From Neisseria wadsworthii 9715 (GTDB lineage Bacteria > Pseudomonadota > Gammaproteobacteria > Burkholderiales > Neisseriaceae), in assembly GCF_000227765.1 (NCBI RefSeq), contig NZ_JH165159.1, positions 1,173,921 to 1,218,927 on the forward strand: a DNA stretch of 45,007 nt, given 5' to 3'. Below the pieces are notes generated by a model. The model worked only from the letters and a program-made list of their open reading frames with translations, was not told the origin of the DNA and searched no databases. This document shows positions 7,783 to 15,827 of the stretch, piece by piece. Both the position numbers and the translations under genes were made by a program. Every line of letters begins with the position of its first letter. Within the stretch, counting starts at the first letter, position 1.

Positions 7783-7811
7783 TTCAGACAGGCATATTTT
7801 CAGACAGGCAT
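7783..7811. repeat. two TG-wadDUS copies in the same direction
   Basis: TTCAGACAGGCAT occurs at 7783-7795 and again at 7799-7811, head to tail with a 3-base gap. Most copies in this window are either single or inverted pairs, so this direct pair cannot form the usual terminator hairpin. It sits between aroQ and the gst start. Confidence 0.85.
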
Positions 7812-7821
7812 CGTCAGGTTT

Positions 7822-8265
7822 TTATTTGCTGCTCCTCAGGCGGCGTGCGCAGAAGCGCAGCGCGGCTTCGTAGCCGTATGTGCCCAAGCCGACGATAACG
7901 CCCACGGCTTTATCGGAAAGATAAGAGTGATGGCGGAAGACTTCGCGGCTGTGTACGTTGGAGATATGGACTTCAACAAAGGGGATATCCACGCCGCAGA
8001 GTGCGTCGCGGATGGCGATGCTGGTGTGGGTGTAGGCGCCGGCGTTGATAATGATCATATCCGTGTTGCCGCGCGCTTCTTGGATGCGGCTGACGATGCC
8101 GCCTTCGCTGTTGCTTTGGAAATGGGCGATGCCGAGGCACAGTTCGGCGGCAACGCAATCGAGGTGTTTGCAGACATCAGCTAAAGTTTCCGCACCGTAA
8201 ATATGCGGTTCGCGGGTGCCGAGCAGGTTGAGGTTGGGGCCGTTGATAACCAAAATGCGCGCCAT
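7822..8265 (-). CDS. aroQ: type II 3-dehydroquinate dehydratase
   Basis: Third step of the shikimate pathway: 3-dehydroquinate to 3-dehydroshikimate, in the cytoplasm, as a dodecamer in this family. The 147-aa protein has the type II signatures: [17 protein letters not shown] with the lid Arg18 and catalytic Tyr23, [28 protein letters not shown], and [17 protein letters not shown] with the catalytic His. All key residues are present. It follows rpsO on the same strand but behind that gene's terminator hairpin, so it probably has its own promoter in 8266-8365. Confidence 0.96.
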   Translation of the reverse strand: MARILVINGPNLNLLGTREPHIYGAETLADVCKHLDCVAAELCLGIAHFQSNSEGGIVSRIQEARGNTDMIIINAGAYTHTSIAIRDALCGVDIPFVEVHISNVHSREVFRHHSYLSDKAVGVIVGLGTYGYEAALRFCARRLRSSK

Positions 8266-8365
8266 GATGCTGCCTTTACGTGTGTAAAAAATACAGCGGC
8301 TATTGTAACTGATGGCTTTGGGCTTGGGAAAGGGATGAAGGTGTTTAAGGAGGGCAAGGCTGAAA

Positions 8366-8398
8366 TAAAAATGCCGCTTGTGAAACAGGCGGCATTTT
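8366..8398 (-). terminator. rho-independent terminator of rpsO
   Basis: AAATGCCGC and its complement GCGGCATTT form a stem around a 10 to 12 base loop, followed on the minus strand by a T-rich run. It begins 17 bases after the rpsO stop and, unlike most terminators here, does not use an uptake sequence. Confidence 0.8.
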
Positions 8399-8414
8399 CA
8401 TGAACAGATTCCGA

Positions 8415-8684
8415 TTATTTACGCAGACCCAAACGGCCGATCAGCTCGCGGTAAGTATCGGGCTTGGTACGGCGCAGGTAAGACAACAGGCGGCGACGGG
8501 CGCTCACCATTTTCAGCAAGCCGCGGCGGCTGTGGTGGTCTTTAGGGTTGGCTTTGAAGTGTGGGGTCAGATCGTTGATGCGGAAGGTCAACAATGCAAC
8601 TTGCACTTCAGAAGAACCGGTATCGCCTTCTTTGCGTTGGAAATCTTTGACGATTTGTGCTTTTTGTTCGATGGACAGTGCCAT
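8415..8684 (-). CDS. rpsO: 30S ribosomal protein S15
   Basis: Primary-binding protein of the small subunit, contacting 16S rRNA and bridging to 23S rRNA. The 89-aa protein is of full length and has the family core: [37 protein letters not shown] and [17 protein letters not shown] chose the ATG at 8684 because GGAG lies 8 bases upstream and the family starts MALS; the longer frame upstream runs into the promoter. S15 often represses its own translation by binding its leader, and here the leader is about 100 bases long, but I did not work out its fold. Confidence 0.97.
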   Translation of the reverse strand: MALSIEQKAQIVKDFQRKEGDTGSSEVQVALLTFRINDLTPHFKANPKDHHSRRGLLKMVSARRRLLSYLRRTKPDTYRELIGRLGLRK

Positions 8685-8791
8685 GATAAAACTCCAAAAA
8701 ATAAATATGAACCTTGCGGTTCGGACAAGTTTGCCAAGCCGGAACCTGTGCAAACTCCTGAATCTGCCTGCACAAGGCAAGCAGGAAGATA

Positions 8792-8820
8792 ATTATGTCA
8801 TAAGTGACGGATTTTGCCAA
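8792..8820 (-). promoter_or_regulatory. sigma-70-type promoter for rpsO
   Basis: On the minus strand TTGGCA (complement of 8815-8820) and CATAAT (complement of 8792-8797) are separated by exactly 17 bases. This predicts a start near 8785 and a leader of about 100 bases before the rpsO ATG. Confidence 0.6.
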
Positions 8821-8833
8821 TATTTTGCATGAA

Positions 8834-8872
8834 ATGCCTGTCTGAAATTAAAGCGGGGTTTCAGACAGGCAT
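8834..8872. terminator. TG-wadDUS inverted-pair terminator
   Basis: ATGCCTGTCTGAAA at 8834 and TTTCAGACAGGCAT ending at 8872 form a hairpin right after the acyltransferase stop on the minus strand, and mark the end of the BCCT operon. Confidence 0.8.
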
Positions 8873-8876
8873 TCAA

Positions 8877-10547
8877 TCAGGCGTTTAAAAACTCGAGTAA
8901 ATGCCGGCCGCCGAGCTTCAGTGCTTCTAAAAATACGCCGACTTCCTGCTGCTGGCTTTCTGTGTGGCTTACGGTAAACAGCCAGCCGTCGGGGGTGATG
9001 GTGTAGTTGATACCCAAGCCGCCTTGTGAGGTGGGCGCAAAGGCAAAATTGACGACAATGCTGTCATCGCCCACGGTTGATGTGGATAGAAAATCGGTGG
9101 TGAAGGTTTGATAGCCTTCGTCTTTAAAAAATAAGGGGCTGCGGCCGCATACTTTGGGAACCATCAATTGCAGGCCGAGCAGGTGGCGGTTGGCACCGAG
9201 GCCGAGCTTGCTGGCTTTGATGCGTGCTTTATGTTCGATAAGGGCTGCGTTCAGCGCTTCTTGGCTAGGATTATCCTGCATTAAGGTGCTCACGAATGCG
9301 AGCGATTCTTCTGAAACGGGGCGCACGCATTCGGTGCGGCCGCTTTGGAAATGGCTCACGTCAACGGCTTCGTAAGTATTACGGATGCAGCCGTAGGTGG
9401 TGAGTTGGGCGTATTGCAGGAGAAACTGCATCAGTGCATCTTGGCTGATGCCTTTGGGAATGCTTAGGCCGTTGAACGGTACGACGGTGCTGGCGACGCG
9501 CATGTGGTTGGCTTGTTTGGCATAATTCTGCTGCCATTTCGGCCAGTTTTTTTGCAACGCGGCATCCAGTTGCCATTCGTAGCGGTGGACGGCCGGGTGG
9601 GTTTTTTTACCGCCGGGACTTGCCAGCTTTCCTGCGGCAAGGGTAACGATGCCTTTGAGCGCGCCTCCGTCTTCCCAAGTGTGTTCGCAGTGTAGAAACA
9701 AACGCTTGGTGGCGGTGTTGTAGCAATAGGTGGTGGGTTTGTAACACCAAACGTTTTGTTTGGGTTGAAAAGTGGTGTGGGCGAGGTCGCTGTCGGCATC
9801 GAGATCTTCGTTGCTGATGCTGATGTGGAACAGGTCTTCTTCAATGTGCTCGAGCAGGCGGGCGTTGTCTTCTTGCTGACGCAGGATTTGGTATACACGG
9901 GCGGTTTCGTTGCCGCCGAGGTAGCAGGGCACGGCAATCGGATAGCTGTTTTGAACGGTATCGGCAAGGATGTGTTCGAATGCCTGTCTGAATGTTTCGG
10001 GATGATAGGCTTCGAATTGTTCGTCGAGCGCGGCGATTCGATAATAGAAGCCGTTGTGTATCACACCGATGTGGCGGCTACCTTTGGGAGAAAAATGGTA
10101 GCCGTCGACATCTTTTTGCGGAATGCGGGATGCACCTTGCAGGATGGCCCATTGTGCCATACACACGGGTGTGCCTTGCGGGGTTTGCGGCACGGGTATG
10201 CGCCGATGATAATAATCGGCGCATACCGCGGCCAGAGCGGACGCCCATTCCGCCAAATCCTTTCCTTGCGTTTTAATGGCAAATCCTACGTTGCTTGCTA
10301 AAGGCAGCGGTGTGCGGATGCGCAGATAGCTTTCCAACCAGGCATCAATCAACCAGCTGGTTTCGGCATCGTCGGCAAACTGCTGTAATGCGGCTTGCAA
10401 TTCTTTGCCTTTGCGTGATTTGAAATAGCGGGTAGTTGCTGCGGTTTTTTCATAGGCTTCGTTGCTCAGCAGCGGGCGTACCAGTTTCAAATAGCGTTCG
10501 CAGGTTTCTGCCAGATCAGGTACGGGCAGGCGGGGTGTTTGGGACAT
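8877..10547 (-). CDS. choline/carnitine O-acyltransferase family protein
   Basis: The family moves acyl groups between CoA and carnitine or choline. The 556-aa protein covers the whole fold: LPVPDLAETCERYLKLVRPL at the start, the region around LHCEHTWEDGG with the likely catalytic His289, TECVRPVSEESLAFV, and the C-terminal DFLSTSTVGDD followed by QGGLGINYTI, which corresponds to the acyl/carnitine-binding strand of animal enzymes. It lies downstream of a BCCT carrier and a 42-residue membrane protein on the same strand. That points to carnitine, choline or an acyl ester as substrate, but which one is inference. A TG-wadDUS (9980-9992) lies inside the coding region, so the gene has been with this dialect for some time. 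AAGGAGAACCCG precedes the ATG. Confidence 0.88.
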   Translation of the reverse strand: MSQTPRLPVPDLAETCERYLKLVRPLLSNEAYEKTAATTRYFKSRKGKELQAALQQFADDAETSWLIDAWLESYLRIRTPLPLASNVGFAIKTQGKDLAEWASALAAVCADYYHRRIPVPQTPQGTPVCMAQWAILQGASRIPQKDVDGYHFSPKGSRHIGVIHNGFYYRIAALDEQFEAYHPETFRQAFEHILADTVQNSYPIAVPCYLGGNETARVYQILRQQEDNARLLEHIEEDLFHISISNEDLDADSDLAHTTFQPKQNVWCYKPTTYCYNTATKRLFLHCEHTWEDGGALKGIVTLAAGKLASPGGKKTHPAVHRYEWQLDAALQKNWPKWQQNYAKQANHMRVASTVVPFNGLSIPKGISQDALMQFLLQYAQLTTYGCIRNTYEAVDVSHFQSGRTECVRPVSEESLAFVSTLMQDNPSQEALNAALIEHKARIKASKLGLGANRHLLGLQLMVPKVCGRSPLFFKDEGYQTFTTDFLSTSTVGDDSIVVNFAFAPTSQGGLGINYTITPDGWLFTVSHTESQQQEVGVFLEALKLGGRHLLEFLNA

Positions 10548-10598
10548 CGGGTTCTCCTTTTTATTTGGCGAAGGTGCTAAGGCCTGTCTGAAAAATGT

Positions 10599-10727
10599 TT
10601 AATCGTCTTTTTCAAAGAAAGCAAGTTTTATGACATAACATAAAAAGGCGATAACCAAAACCATCATCACGGTTTCGATGATGTTGTCATGAACGCTTTG
10701 GTTCCAATATAGCAATTTCTTTTCCAT
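10599..10727 (-). CDS. 42-residue single-span membrane protein between BCCT carrier and acyltransferase
   Basis: The frame begins MEKKLLYWNQSVHDNIIETV and ends FFEKDD before a TAA at 10599-10601. Residues about 17-36 are hydrophobic (TVMMVLVIAFLCYVIKLAFF), giving one membrane helix with a short charged tail on each side. The ATG lies three bases after the stop of the BCCT gene, and the last codons of that gene (AAGGAGTAA) supply a perfect ribosome binding site, so translation is probably coupled. That arrangement argues that it is real. I know no named family. By analogy with small partner subunits of other sodium/solute carriers it may assist the BCCT carrier, but this is inference. Confidence 0.75.
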   Translation of the reverse strand: MEKKLLYWNQSVHDNIIETVMMVLVIAFLCYVIKLAFFEKDD

Positions 10728-10730
10728 GGT

Positions 10731-12284
10731 TTACTCCTTGTCTTTCATCGGGGCAGGCGATACGCGGGGCGCATCGCGGTTGAGCTGGCGCCAAAGCGCG
10801 GCAAACCACAAATACATAATGAACACAAACGGAAAGCCGGAAAAAGAGCCTACTGCTTTAATGCCTTCCATTTTGCCGGTGAAAATAACCGCGTAGCTGA
10901 TAAGCGTCATCAATACGGCCCACACCACAGCGCGGAATTTGTTTTCGCGGCGACCGTCGCTGCTGGTCATGATGCCCAGCGAAATGGCCGCGCTGGTTAC
11001 GGTGGTTACCACGAAGCCGAGGAACAGCACCACAGTCAGCGGCTTGGTCGCAAAAGACAAAGGCAGCATGTTGAGCAGGTAATAAAACGTACCCTCATAG
11101 TCGCCCTTATTGGCAATTTCCGCCAAGCGCCCCGTGCCTTCCACCGTGTCGAGCAGGCTGAAACCGGAAAACACCGAAAACCAGATAACAATGAAGCCGG
11201 CCGGCACCATCACCGAGGCAAACACAAATTCGCGCAAAGTGCGGCCTTTGGAAATTTTGGCAAGGAACACGCCTACAAACGGCGCCCAAGTAACCCACCA
11301 CACCCAATAAGCCATCGGATACCACACCACCCAATCGCGGTTGTGGAACACATAAAGCTCGAAAGAATGGTGGATGGTTTTGGTGAGGATGTTGCCGATG
11401 GCAACAATCAGAGTGCTGATAAAATAGTGCGTCGGGCCGGTGAGGAACACAAACAGCAGCAGCAATATCGATAACACAACCGTAATATCGCCCAACCATT
11501 TCATGCCCTTATCAATCGGCAGCACCGCGCCTGCGGTGTAGAGCGCGGCAATGGTAACAAGCACCACGGTTTTCCAGCCTATGGTGTCGAATGCCATGCC
11601 TGTGATGATTTTCAGGCCGGAAGAAATCTGCACCGAAGCCATGGCAATCGAAGAGGAAACCGACATGGCAATCGACAAAATCGCCAAGCCCGTTACGATA
11701 ATGCCCAAAGGCTTTGCCCATTTTTTATGTTTGAACGCATATTGCAGCGGCGCAGCAGGAGTGCACTCGGTTTTATGCTGATACATAAAATAAGCCATCA
11801 CCAGCCCGCCGATGGTATAAAGCGACCACGCCGGAATGCCCCATACATGAAGCGCAAGGCTCATCGCATTTTCCACTTTCTGGTATTCGGGCAAATTTCC
11901 TGCCTGCACACCGATGGGCGAATGATAATAGTGCCACAGCGCTTCAATCGGGCCGAAAAACACAATGCCCACGCCAATGCCCGCGGTAAACAGCATATTC
12001 ATCCACGAAAAAAACGAATATTCCAGCTCGGCATCCTGCCCGCCCAGTCGGATTCTGCCGAAACGGGGTGACAAAGCGACTATCATACCCACGGTAAAAG
12101 CCAAGAGCGGCAGCCACATAATCAGCCAGTCGAATTTAAGATAGAAAAACTTGCTGATGTCGGCAATCGTATTGGTAAGCAAGGTTGGGTTGACAACGGC
12201 TATCACAGCCAGAACACCCACTAAGAGAGCAGTCCATAAAAAATAATTAGGACGTTTGGGTTGATTTTCTTCGTTCGCAGACAT
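10731..12284 (-). CDS. BCCT-family betaine/carnitine/choline transporter
   Basis: Secondary carrier for quaternary ammonium compounds in the inner membrane. The 517-aa protein has twelve predicted segments and the family signature YWVWWVTWAPFVGVFLAKIS followed by KGRT at about residues 320-345, in which the Trp residues form the substrate cage. The GIGVGIVFFGPIEALWHYY and SVSSSIAMASVQISSGL segments also fit. N- and C-terminal tails are short, without the long osmosensing extension of BetP, so it looks more like a nutrient carrier than an osmosensor. It is the first gene of an operon with the 42-residue protein and the acyltransferase. Sodium or proton coupling cannot be decided here. Confidence 0.92.
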   Translation of the reverse strand: MSANEENQPKRPNYFLWTALLVGVLAVIAVVNPTLLTNTIADISKFFYLKFDWLIMWLPLLAFTVGMIVALSPRFGRIRLGGQDAELEYSFFSWMNMLFTAGIGVGIVFFGPIEALWHYYHSPIGVQAGNLPEYQKVENAMSLALHVWGIPAWSLYTIGGLVMAYFMYQHKTECTPAAPLQYAFKHKKWAKPLGIIVTGLAILSIAMSVSSSIAMASVQISSGLKIITGMAFDTIGWKTVVLVTIAALYTAGAVLPIDKGMKWLGDITVVLSILLLLFVFLTGPTHYFISTLIVAIGNILTKTIHHSFELYVFHNRDWVVWYPMAYWVWWVTWAPFVGVFLAKISKGRTLREFVFASVMVPAGFIVIWFSVFSGFSLLDTVEGTGRLAEIANKGDYEGTFYYLLNMLPLSFATKPLTVVLFLGFVVTTVTSAAISLGIMTSSDGRRENKFRAVVWAVLMTLISYAVIFTGKMEGIKAVGSFSGFPFVFIMYLWFAALWRQLNRDAPRVSPAPMKDKE

Positions 12285-12380
12285 ACGCTAACCTTTTTAG
12301 TTGATTGATGATTTTTAAATCAAACAAACAAGATAAGACGTTTAGCGTAAAATTAAGTATTTTTTTATTTAGATTCTATA

Positions 12381-12419
12381 ATGCCTGTCTGAAAAAACAA
12401 AGGTTTTCAGACAGGCATT
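12381..12419. terminator. TG-wadDUS inverted-pair terminator
   Basis: ATGCCTGTCTGAAAA and its complement form a hairpin between the rbfA stop and the upstream region of the BCCT gene, so it probably ends rbfA transcription. Confidence 0.75.
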
Positions 12420-12450
12420 ATTCGCTAGAATCTACTATATTTGATATATG

Positions 12451-12822
12451 TTAATCTTCAATCGGTTTTTCCGCAGCTACTTTATCAATTAGATGTGAAA
12501 TACTCATGCCGCGCTCGATGGATTCATCGTATTCAAAATGCAGTTCGGGAATACGGAAGAGCTTGATGCGCTTGGAAAGCTCGCTGCGCAGAAAACCTTT
12601 TGCATACTCCAGCGCTTCGGCGGTGATTTCGCGGGTGGCATCGTCCAGTACGGTGTAATAAATGGTAGCGTGGCTGTAATCGCGGGTTACTTCAACTTCG
12701 TTGATGGTAATGAAACCCGCACGCGGATCTTTCAGGCCGGTGCGTACAAGCTCGGCCATCTCGCGCATGATTTGTTCTTTTACGCGGTCAACGCGTGCGT
12801 AACCTCTGTTTGATTTTTTCAT
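12451..12822 (-). CDS. rbfA: ribosome-binding factor A
   Basis: RbfA binds the immature 30S subunit and helps process the 5' end of 16S rRNA, especially in the cold. The 123-aa protein has the single KH-like domain: RVDRVKEQIMREMAELV, the strand segment ITINEVEVTRDYSHATIYYTV, and the closing IPELHFEYDESIERGMSISHLID. In many bacteria rbfA follows infB and precedes truB, but here neither neighbour is present and repeats lie on both sides. Confidence 0.95.
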   Translation of the reverse strand: MKKSNRGYARVDRVKEQIMREMAELVRTGLKDPRAGFITINEVEVTRDYSHATIYYTVLDDATREITAEALEYAKGFLRSELSKRIKLFRIPELHFEYDESIERGMSISHLIDKVAAEKPIED

Positions 12823-12841
12823 GGTTGTTATTCCTGTGTTG

Positions 12842-12870
12842 ATGCCTGCCTGAACATTTCAGACAGGCAT
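12842..12870. repeat. inverted uptake-sequence pair with one variant arm
   Basis: The right arm is the complement of perfect TG-wadDUS, but the left arm reads ATGCCTGCCTGAA, with one T changed to C. It lies just upstream of rbfA. Confidence 0.75.
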
Positions 12871-12930
12871 TGAATTTGCTGCATATTATACTTCATTTTG
12901 AAGTGGATTTATCGGGAAACAAGCTATGGC

Positions 12931-13101
12931 TGTAGTGAATCCATTTCAAAACAGTCCACTCGTCATACTCGGGCTTGCCCCGAGTATCTCCGAACATCAC
13001 CGGAATACAAGATACTCGGGGCAAGCCCGAGTATGACGGCATTGTCTTTCAAATACTGTAAACAACGCTAGAACTTTCTACATATAAGTGGTTTAACTAT
13101 A
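12931..13101. repeat. second, decayed copy of the composite palindromic element
   Basis: The core at about 12960-13036 is a near-perfect palindrome (CGTCATACTCGGGCTTGCCC ... GAGTATGACGG), matching the core at 4985-5061. The outer ends, TGTAGTGAATCCATTTC and the complement of TATAGTTAAACCACTTA, are recognisable but degenerate. Between core and right end lies the roughly 50-bp segment also present at 183-238. Together with flanking DUS pairs this fills the 345-base gap between rbfA and xseA; no gene is seen there. Confidence 0.7.
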
Positions 13102-13106
13102 TACGA

Positions 13107-13139
13107 ATGCCTGTCTGAAAAATACTTTCAGACAGGCAT
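13107..13139. terminator. TG-wadDUS inverted-pair terminator after xseA
   Basis: ATGCCTGTCTGAAA and its complement form a hairpin about 30 bases after the xseA stop on the minus strand. Confidence 0.8.
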
Positions 13140-13167
13140 TGTTTACAGTAAATAAAGCCGTATGTTT

Positions 13168-14523
13168 TTAAGAATAATCAAACAAATCCGGCTGCTTATG
13201 TTCGCTGGTTACGCGCACGTCGGTTTCGCCGTCGGCAAACGTAATGTGCAGCTTCTGGCCTTGTTTCAATAAGTTGGCGCTTCGGATAACTTGTCCGCGG
13301 CTGTTTTTGACTACACTGAAGCCGCGTTCCAAAATGTGCTGCGGTGACACGGCTTCGAGTAGGGCGGTTTGTTTTTCTAAGCGTTGTTGCCGGTTGGCAA
13401 ACAGGTTTTGCCAGTTTTGGCATAAGGCAGCTTGCAGCAGTAACAGATTGCGTTCGGCGCTGGAAACATTAGGGCGCAGGTGTGCGAGGTTTTGCTGCTG
13501 GCGGGCGAGTTTCTGTGCGTTAAAACGATGGTTGTTTTGCATGGAAAAGCGTAGCGACTGTTGCAAGGCGGCAAGTTGGTTGCGCTGCTCATTTAGCTTT
13601 TGCTGCGGATGGCGGATTTGGCGGGCGAACCAATCGACGCGCTGGCTTGCGTCGTAATATCGTTGCTCCAACACGGTTTTTAGACGGCATTGTGCCTGCG
13701 CGAGCTTGTGCAGCGATTCCAAGCGGTTGGGGCTGACCAGTTCCGCCGCGCCCGTGGGCGTGGGGGCGCGCACGTCGGCGACAAAATCCGCCAGCGTGAA
13801 ATCGGTTTCATGCCCCACGCCGCTGACCACAGGAATTTCGCACGCCTCAATCGCCCGCACAACCGGCTCTTCGTTAAACGCCCACAAGTCTTCAATGCTG
13901 CCCCCGCCGCGGCACACGATTAACACGTCTGCTTCGGCACGCGCAGAGGCCGTCTGAATCGCTTGGGCGATCTGAAATTCGCTGCCCGCGCCTTGTACGG
14001 CGGTCGGGTAAACAATCACGGGAATTTCCGGCGCACGGCGTTTCAGCGTGCTGACCACGTCGCGCAAAGCTGCCGCGGCAAGGCTGGTTACGATGCCGAT
14101 GGTGCGCGGATGGGCGGGTAGCGGTTTTTTGCGTTCCGCCGCAAACACACCCTCGGCCTGCAATTGGGCTTTCAGCTTTTCGTAGGCTTCGTAAAGCTGT
14201 CCCAAACCTTTCAGGCGCACTTCGTTCACGGTGATTTGAAACTCGCCGCGCGCTTCGTAAATGCTGATTTTGCCGGTCAGTTCGATGTGGTCGCCTTCTT
14301 TCAAAGGGGCGGCCAACTTCGCCGCCGTGCCTTTAAACATGGCGCAGCGCACTTGGGCGCGGCTGTCTTTGAGCGAAAAATAATAATGCCCGCTGGCGGC
14401 GCGGGTGAGGTTGGACACTTCGCCCGCTACCCACAGCCCGAACAGGTTGTCTTCCAGCAGGCTTCTGGCTAGGGCGTTCAATTCGGAAACGGAAATGGCG
14501 GCGGGGGCGAAGAGTTCGGACAT
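13168..14523 (-). CDS. xseA: exodeoxyribonuclease VII large subunit
   Basis: The large subunit of ExoVII degrades single-stranded DNA from both ends into short oligonucleotides, together with XseB, which is not in this window. The 451-aa protein begins with an OB fold (about 8-105, including LWVAGEVSNLTRAASGHYYF and CAMFKGTAAKL). The catalytic domain follows, with RTIGIVTSLAAAALRDVV and CRGGGSIEDLWAFNEEPVVRAI plus SGVGHETDFTLADFVADVRAPTP. Residues about 290-400 form a long Gln-rich coiled coil. One perfect AG-DUS lies inside the gene (13947-13958), in the conserved catalytic region, which may mark a short imported tract. Confidence 0.96.
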   Translation of the reverse strand: MSELFAPAAISVSELNALARSLLEDNLFGLWVAGEVSNLTRAASGHYYFSLKDSRAQVRCAMFKGTAAKLAAPLKEGDHIELTGKISIYEARGEFQITVNEVRLKGLGQLYEAYEKLKAQLQAEGVFAAERKKPLPAHPRTIGIVTSLAAAALRDVVSTLKRRAPEIPVIVYPTAVQGAGSEFQIAQAIQTASARAEADVLIVCRGGGSIEDLWAFNEEPVVRAIEACEIPVVSGVGHETDFTLADFVADVRAPTPTGAAELVSPNRLESLHKLAQAQCRLKTVLEQRYYDASQRVDWFARQIRHPQQKLNEQRNQLAALQQSLRFSMQNNHRFNAQKLARQQQNLAHLRPNVSSAERNLLLLQAALCQNWQNLFANRQQRLEKQTALLEAVSPQHILERGFSVVKNSRGQVIRSANLLKQGQKLHITFADGETDVRVTSEHKQPDLFDYS

Positions 14524-14628
14524 GGTAGGAAAACCGGTTAAAAAAGCGGATTATAAAGGGATGTCGGCGAATACAGAACGAAAGTGTATTATGGCTGTGT
14601 CGTTTGAATGATTTTGAAACAGCCTTGA

Positions 14629-14660
14629 ATGCCTGTCTGAATCCTTTTCAGACAGGCATT
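14629..14660. terminator. TG-wadDUS inverted-pair terminator after rluB
   Basis: Hairpin of ATGCCTGTCTGAA and its complement, about 15 bases after the rluB stop. Confidence 0.8.
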
Positions 14661-14675
14661 CAAGATTTCAGCATA

Positions 14676-15695
14676 TCAACGGCGGCGCTTGCTGCCGGGC
14701 AGGCGCATATCCGCCCATTTCATGATATTGGCCACTTCAGCCGGGTTCAACTCATAAAATTGGCCGCGTTTCAAGCGGTTGGGCAAACCGATGGGGCCGA
14801 AGCCGACGCGCACCAACCGGCTCACGGTTAAGCCCTGGCTCTCGAAAATACGGCGCACTTCGCGGTTGCGGCCTTCTTTGATCACCACGTTATACCATTT
14901 GTTGGCACCCTCGCCGCCCTGCTCGTAGATGCGTTCCACTTTAGCCAAACCGTCTTCCAGCATCACGCCTTCTTCCGTGAGCATTTTCATCTGTTCGGTG
15001 GAAAGCTCGCCCAACACGCGCACGGCGTATTCGCGCTCGACTTCAAAGCTGGGGTGGGCGAAGCGGTTGACCAGTTCGCCCGATGTGGTGAGGATCAGCA
15101 GACCGCTGGTGTTGATGTCCAAACGGCCGATGGCCACCCAACGGCTGCTGGCGGCTTGCGGCAGGCGGTCGAAAATGCTCACGCGGCCTTGCGGGTCGTC
15201 GCGCGACACGATTTCGCCTTCTTGCTTGTAATAGAGGATGATGCGCGGCAGGCGGTCGGGCCATTTGAGCTTAATCACGTTGCCTTTAACGGTAACTTGG
15301 TCTTCCGGCGAAACTTTGTCGCCAAGTTGGGCGGTTTTGCCGTTGACGGTTACTAAGCCCTGCGTAATCCAGTCTTCCATTTCACGGCGCGAACCCACGC
15401 CCGATGCGGCAAGGGCTTTTTGCAGGCGCACCGGCTCGAAGCTGTCTAAATCGACACGTTTTTCTTTCAAATCGCGGGCGCGTTCCATGATTTTTTGATT
15501 GGGGTTGCGCACCACCAGCTTTTTGGCGCGGGAAGCCTGCGTTTTCGGCGCGGCGGGTTTGCCTGTGGCTTCTTTTACGCCCGTTTTATTCTTGAGGTCG
15601 TCTGAAAACTTGCCTGTGTTTTTGCGGGCAGCCGTTTTCTTGGCCGGTGCGCCGTCGCGCAATTCACGTTTGCTTGAGATTTTTTTTGTGTTCAC
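14676..15695 (-). CDS. rluB: 23S rRNA pseudouridine synthase RluB-type
   Basis: Makes pseudouridine in 23S rRNA; RluB of E. coli acts at position 2605. The 339-aa protein has a disordered, Lys/Ala-rich N-terminal extension (about 1-85), an S4 RNA-binding domain (about 88-140) and the RsuA-type catalytic domain. The catalytic motif is GRLDINTSGLLILTTSGEL with Asp193. EGRNREVRRIFESQGLTVSRLVRVGFGPI is the RluB/RluE/RluF signature. Within the extension an AG-mucDUS-type uptake sequence (15595-15606) is encoded. It neighbours scpB, a common arrangement in Gram-negative bacteria. Confidence 0.93.
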   Translation of the reverse strand: MNTKKISSKRELRDGAPAKKTAARKNTGKFSDDLKNKTGVKEATGKPAAPKTQASRAKKLVVRNPNQKIMERARDLKEKRVDLDSFEPVRLQKALAASGVGSRREMEDWITQGLVTVNGKTAQLGDKVSPEDQVTVKGNVIKLKWPDRLPRIILYYKQEGEIVSRDDPQGRVSIFDRLPQAASSRWVAIGRLDINTSGLLILTTSGELVNRFAHPSFEVEREYAVRVLGELSTEQMKMLTEEGVMLEDGLAKVERIYEQGGEGANKWYNVVIKEGRNREVRRIFESQGLTVSRLVRVGFGPIGLPNRLKRGQFYELNPAEVANIMKWADMRLPGSKRRR

Positions 15696-15786
15696 TAGGG
15701 TCTCCTAACGCATTTTCCTGAAAGGAAAACGGTTCTTCTGCGGCTTTGGCGGCAGGAAGGGTTGTTAAAAATAGATAAGATGGGTT

Positions 15787-15827
15787 TTCAGACGGCCTTT
15801 GTATCTTTATCGATGAGGCCGTCTGAA
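15787..15827. repeat. AG-DUS inverted pair (foreign dialect)
   Basis: TTCAGACGGCCT (15787-15798) and AGGCCGTCTGAA (15816-15827) face each other. A third single copy is at 15967-15978. No TG-wadDUS is seen between the rluB start and the scpB stop, so this 434-base gene-free interval carries only the dialect of other Neisseria. Confidence 0.85.
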
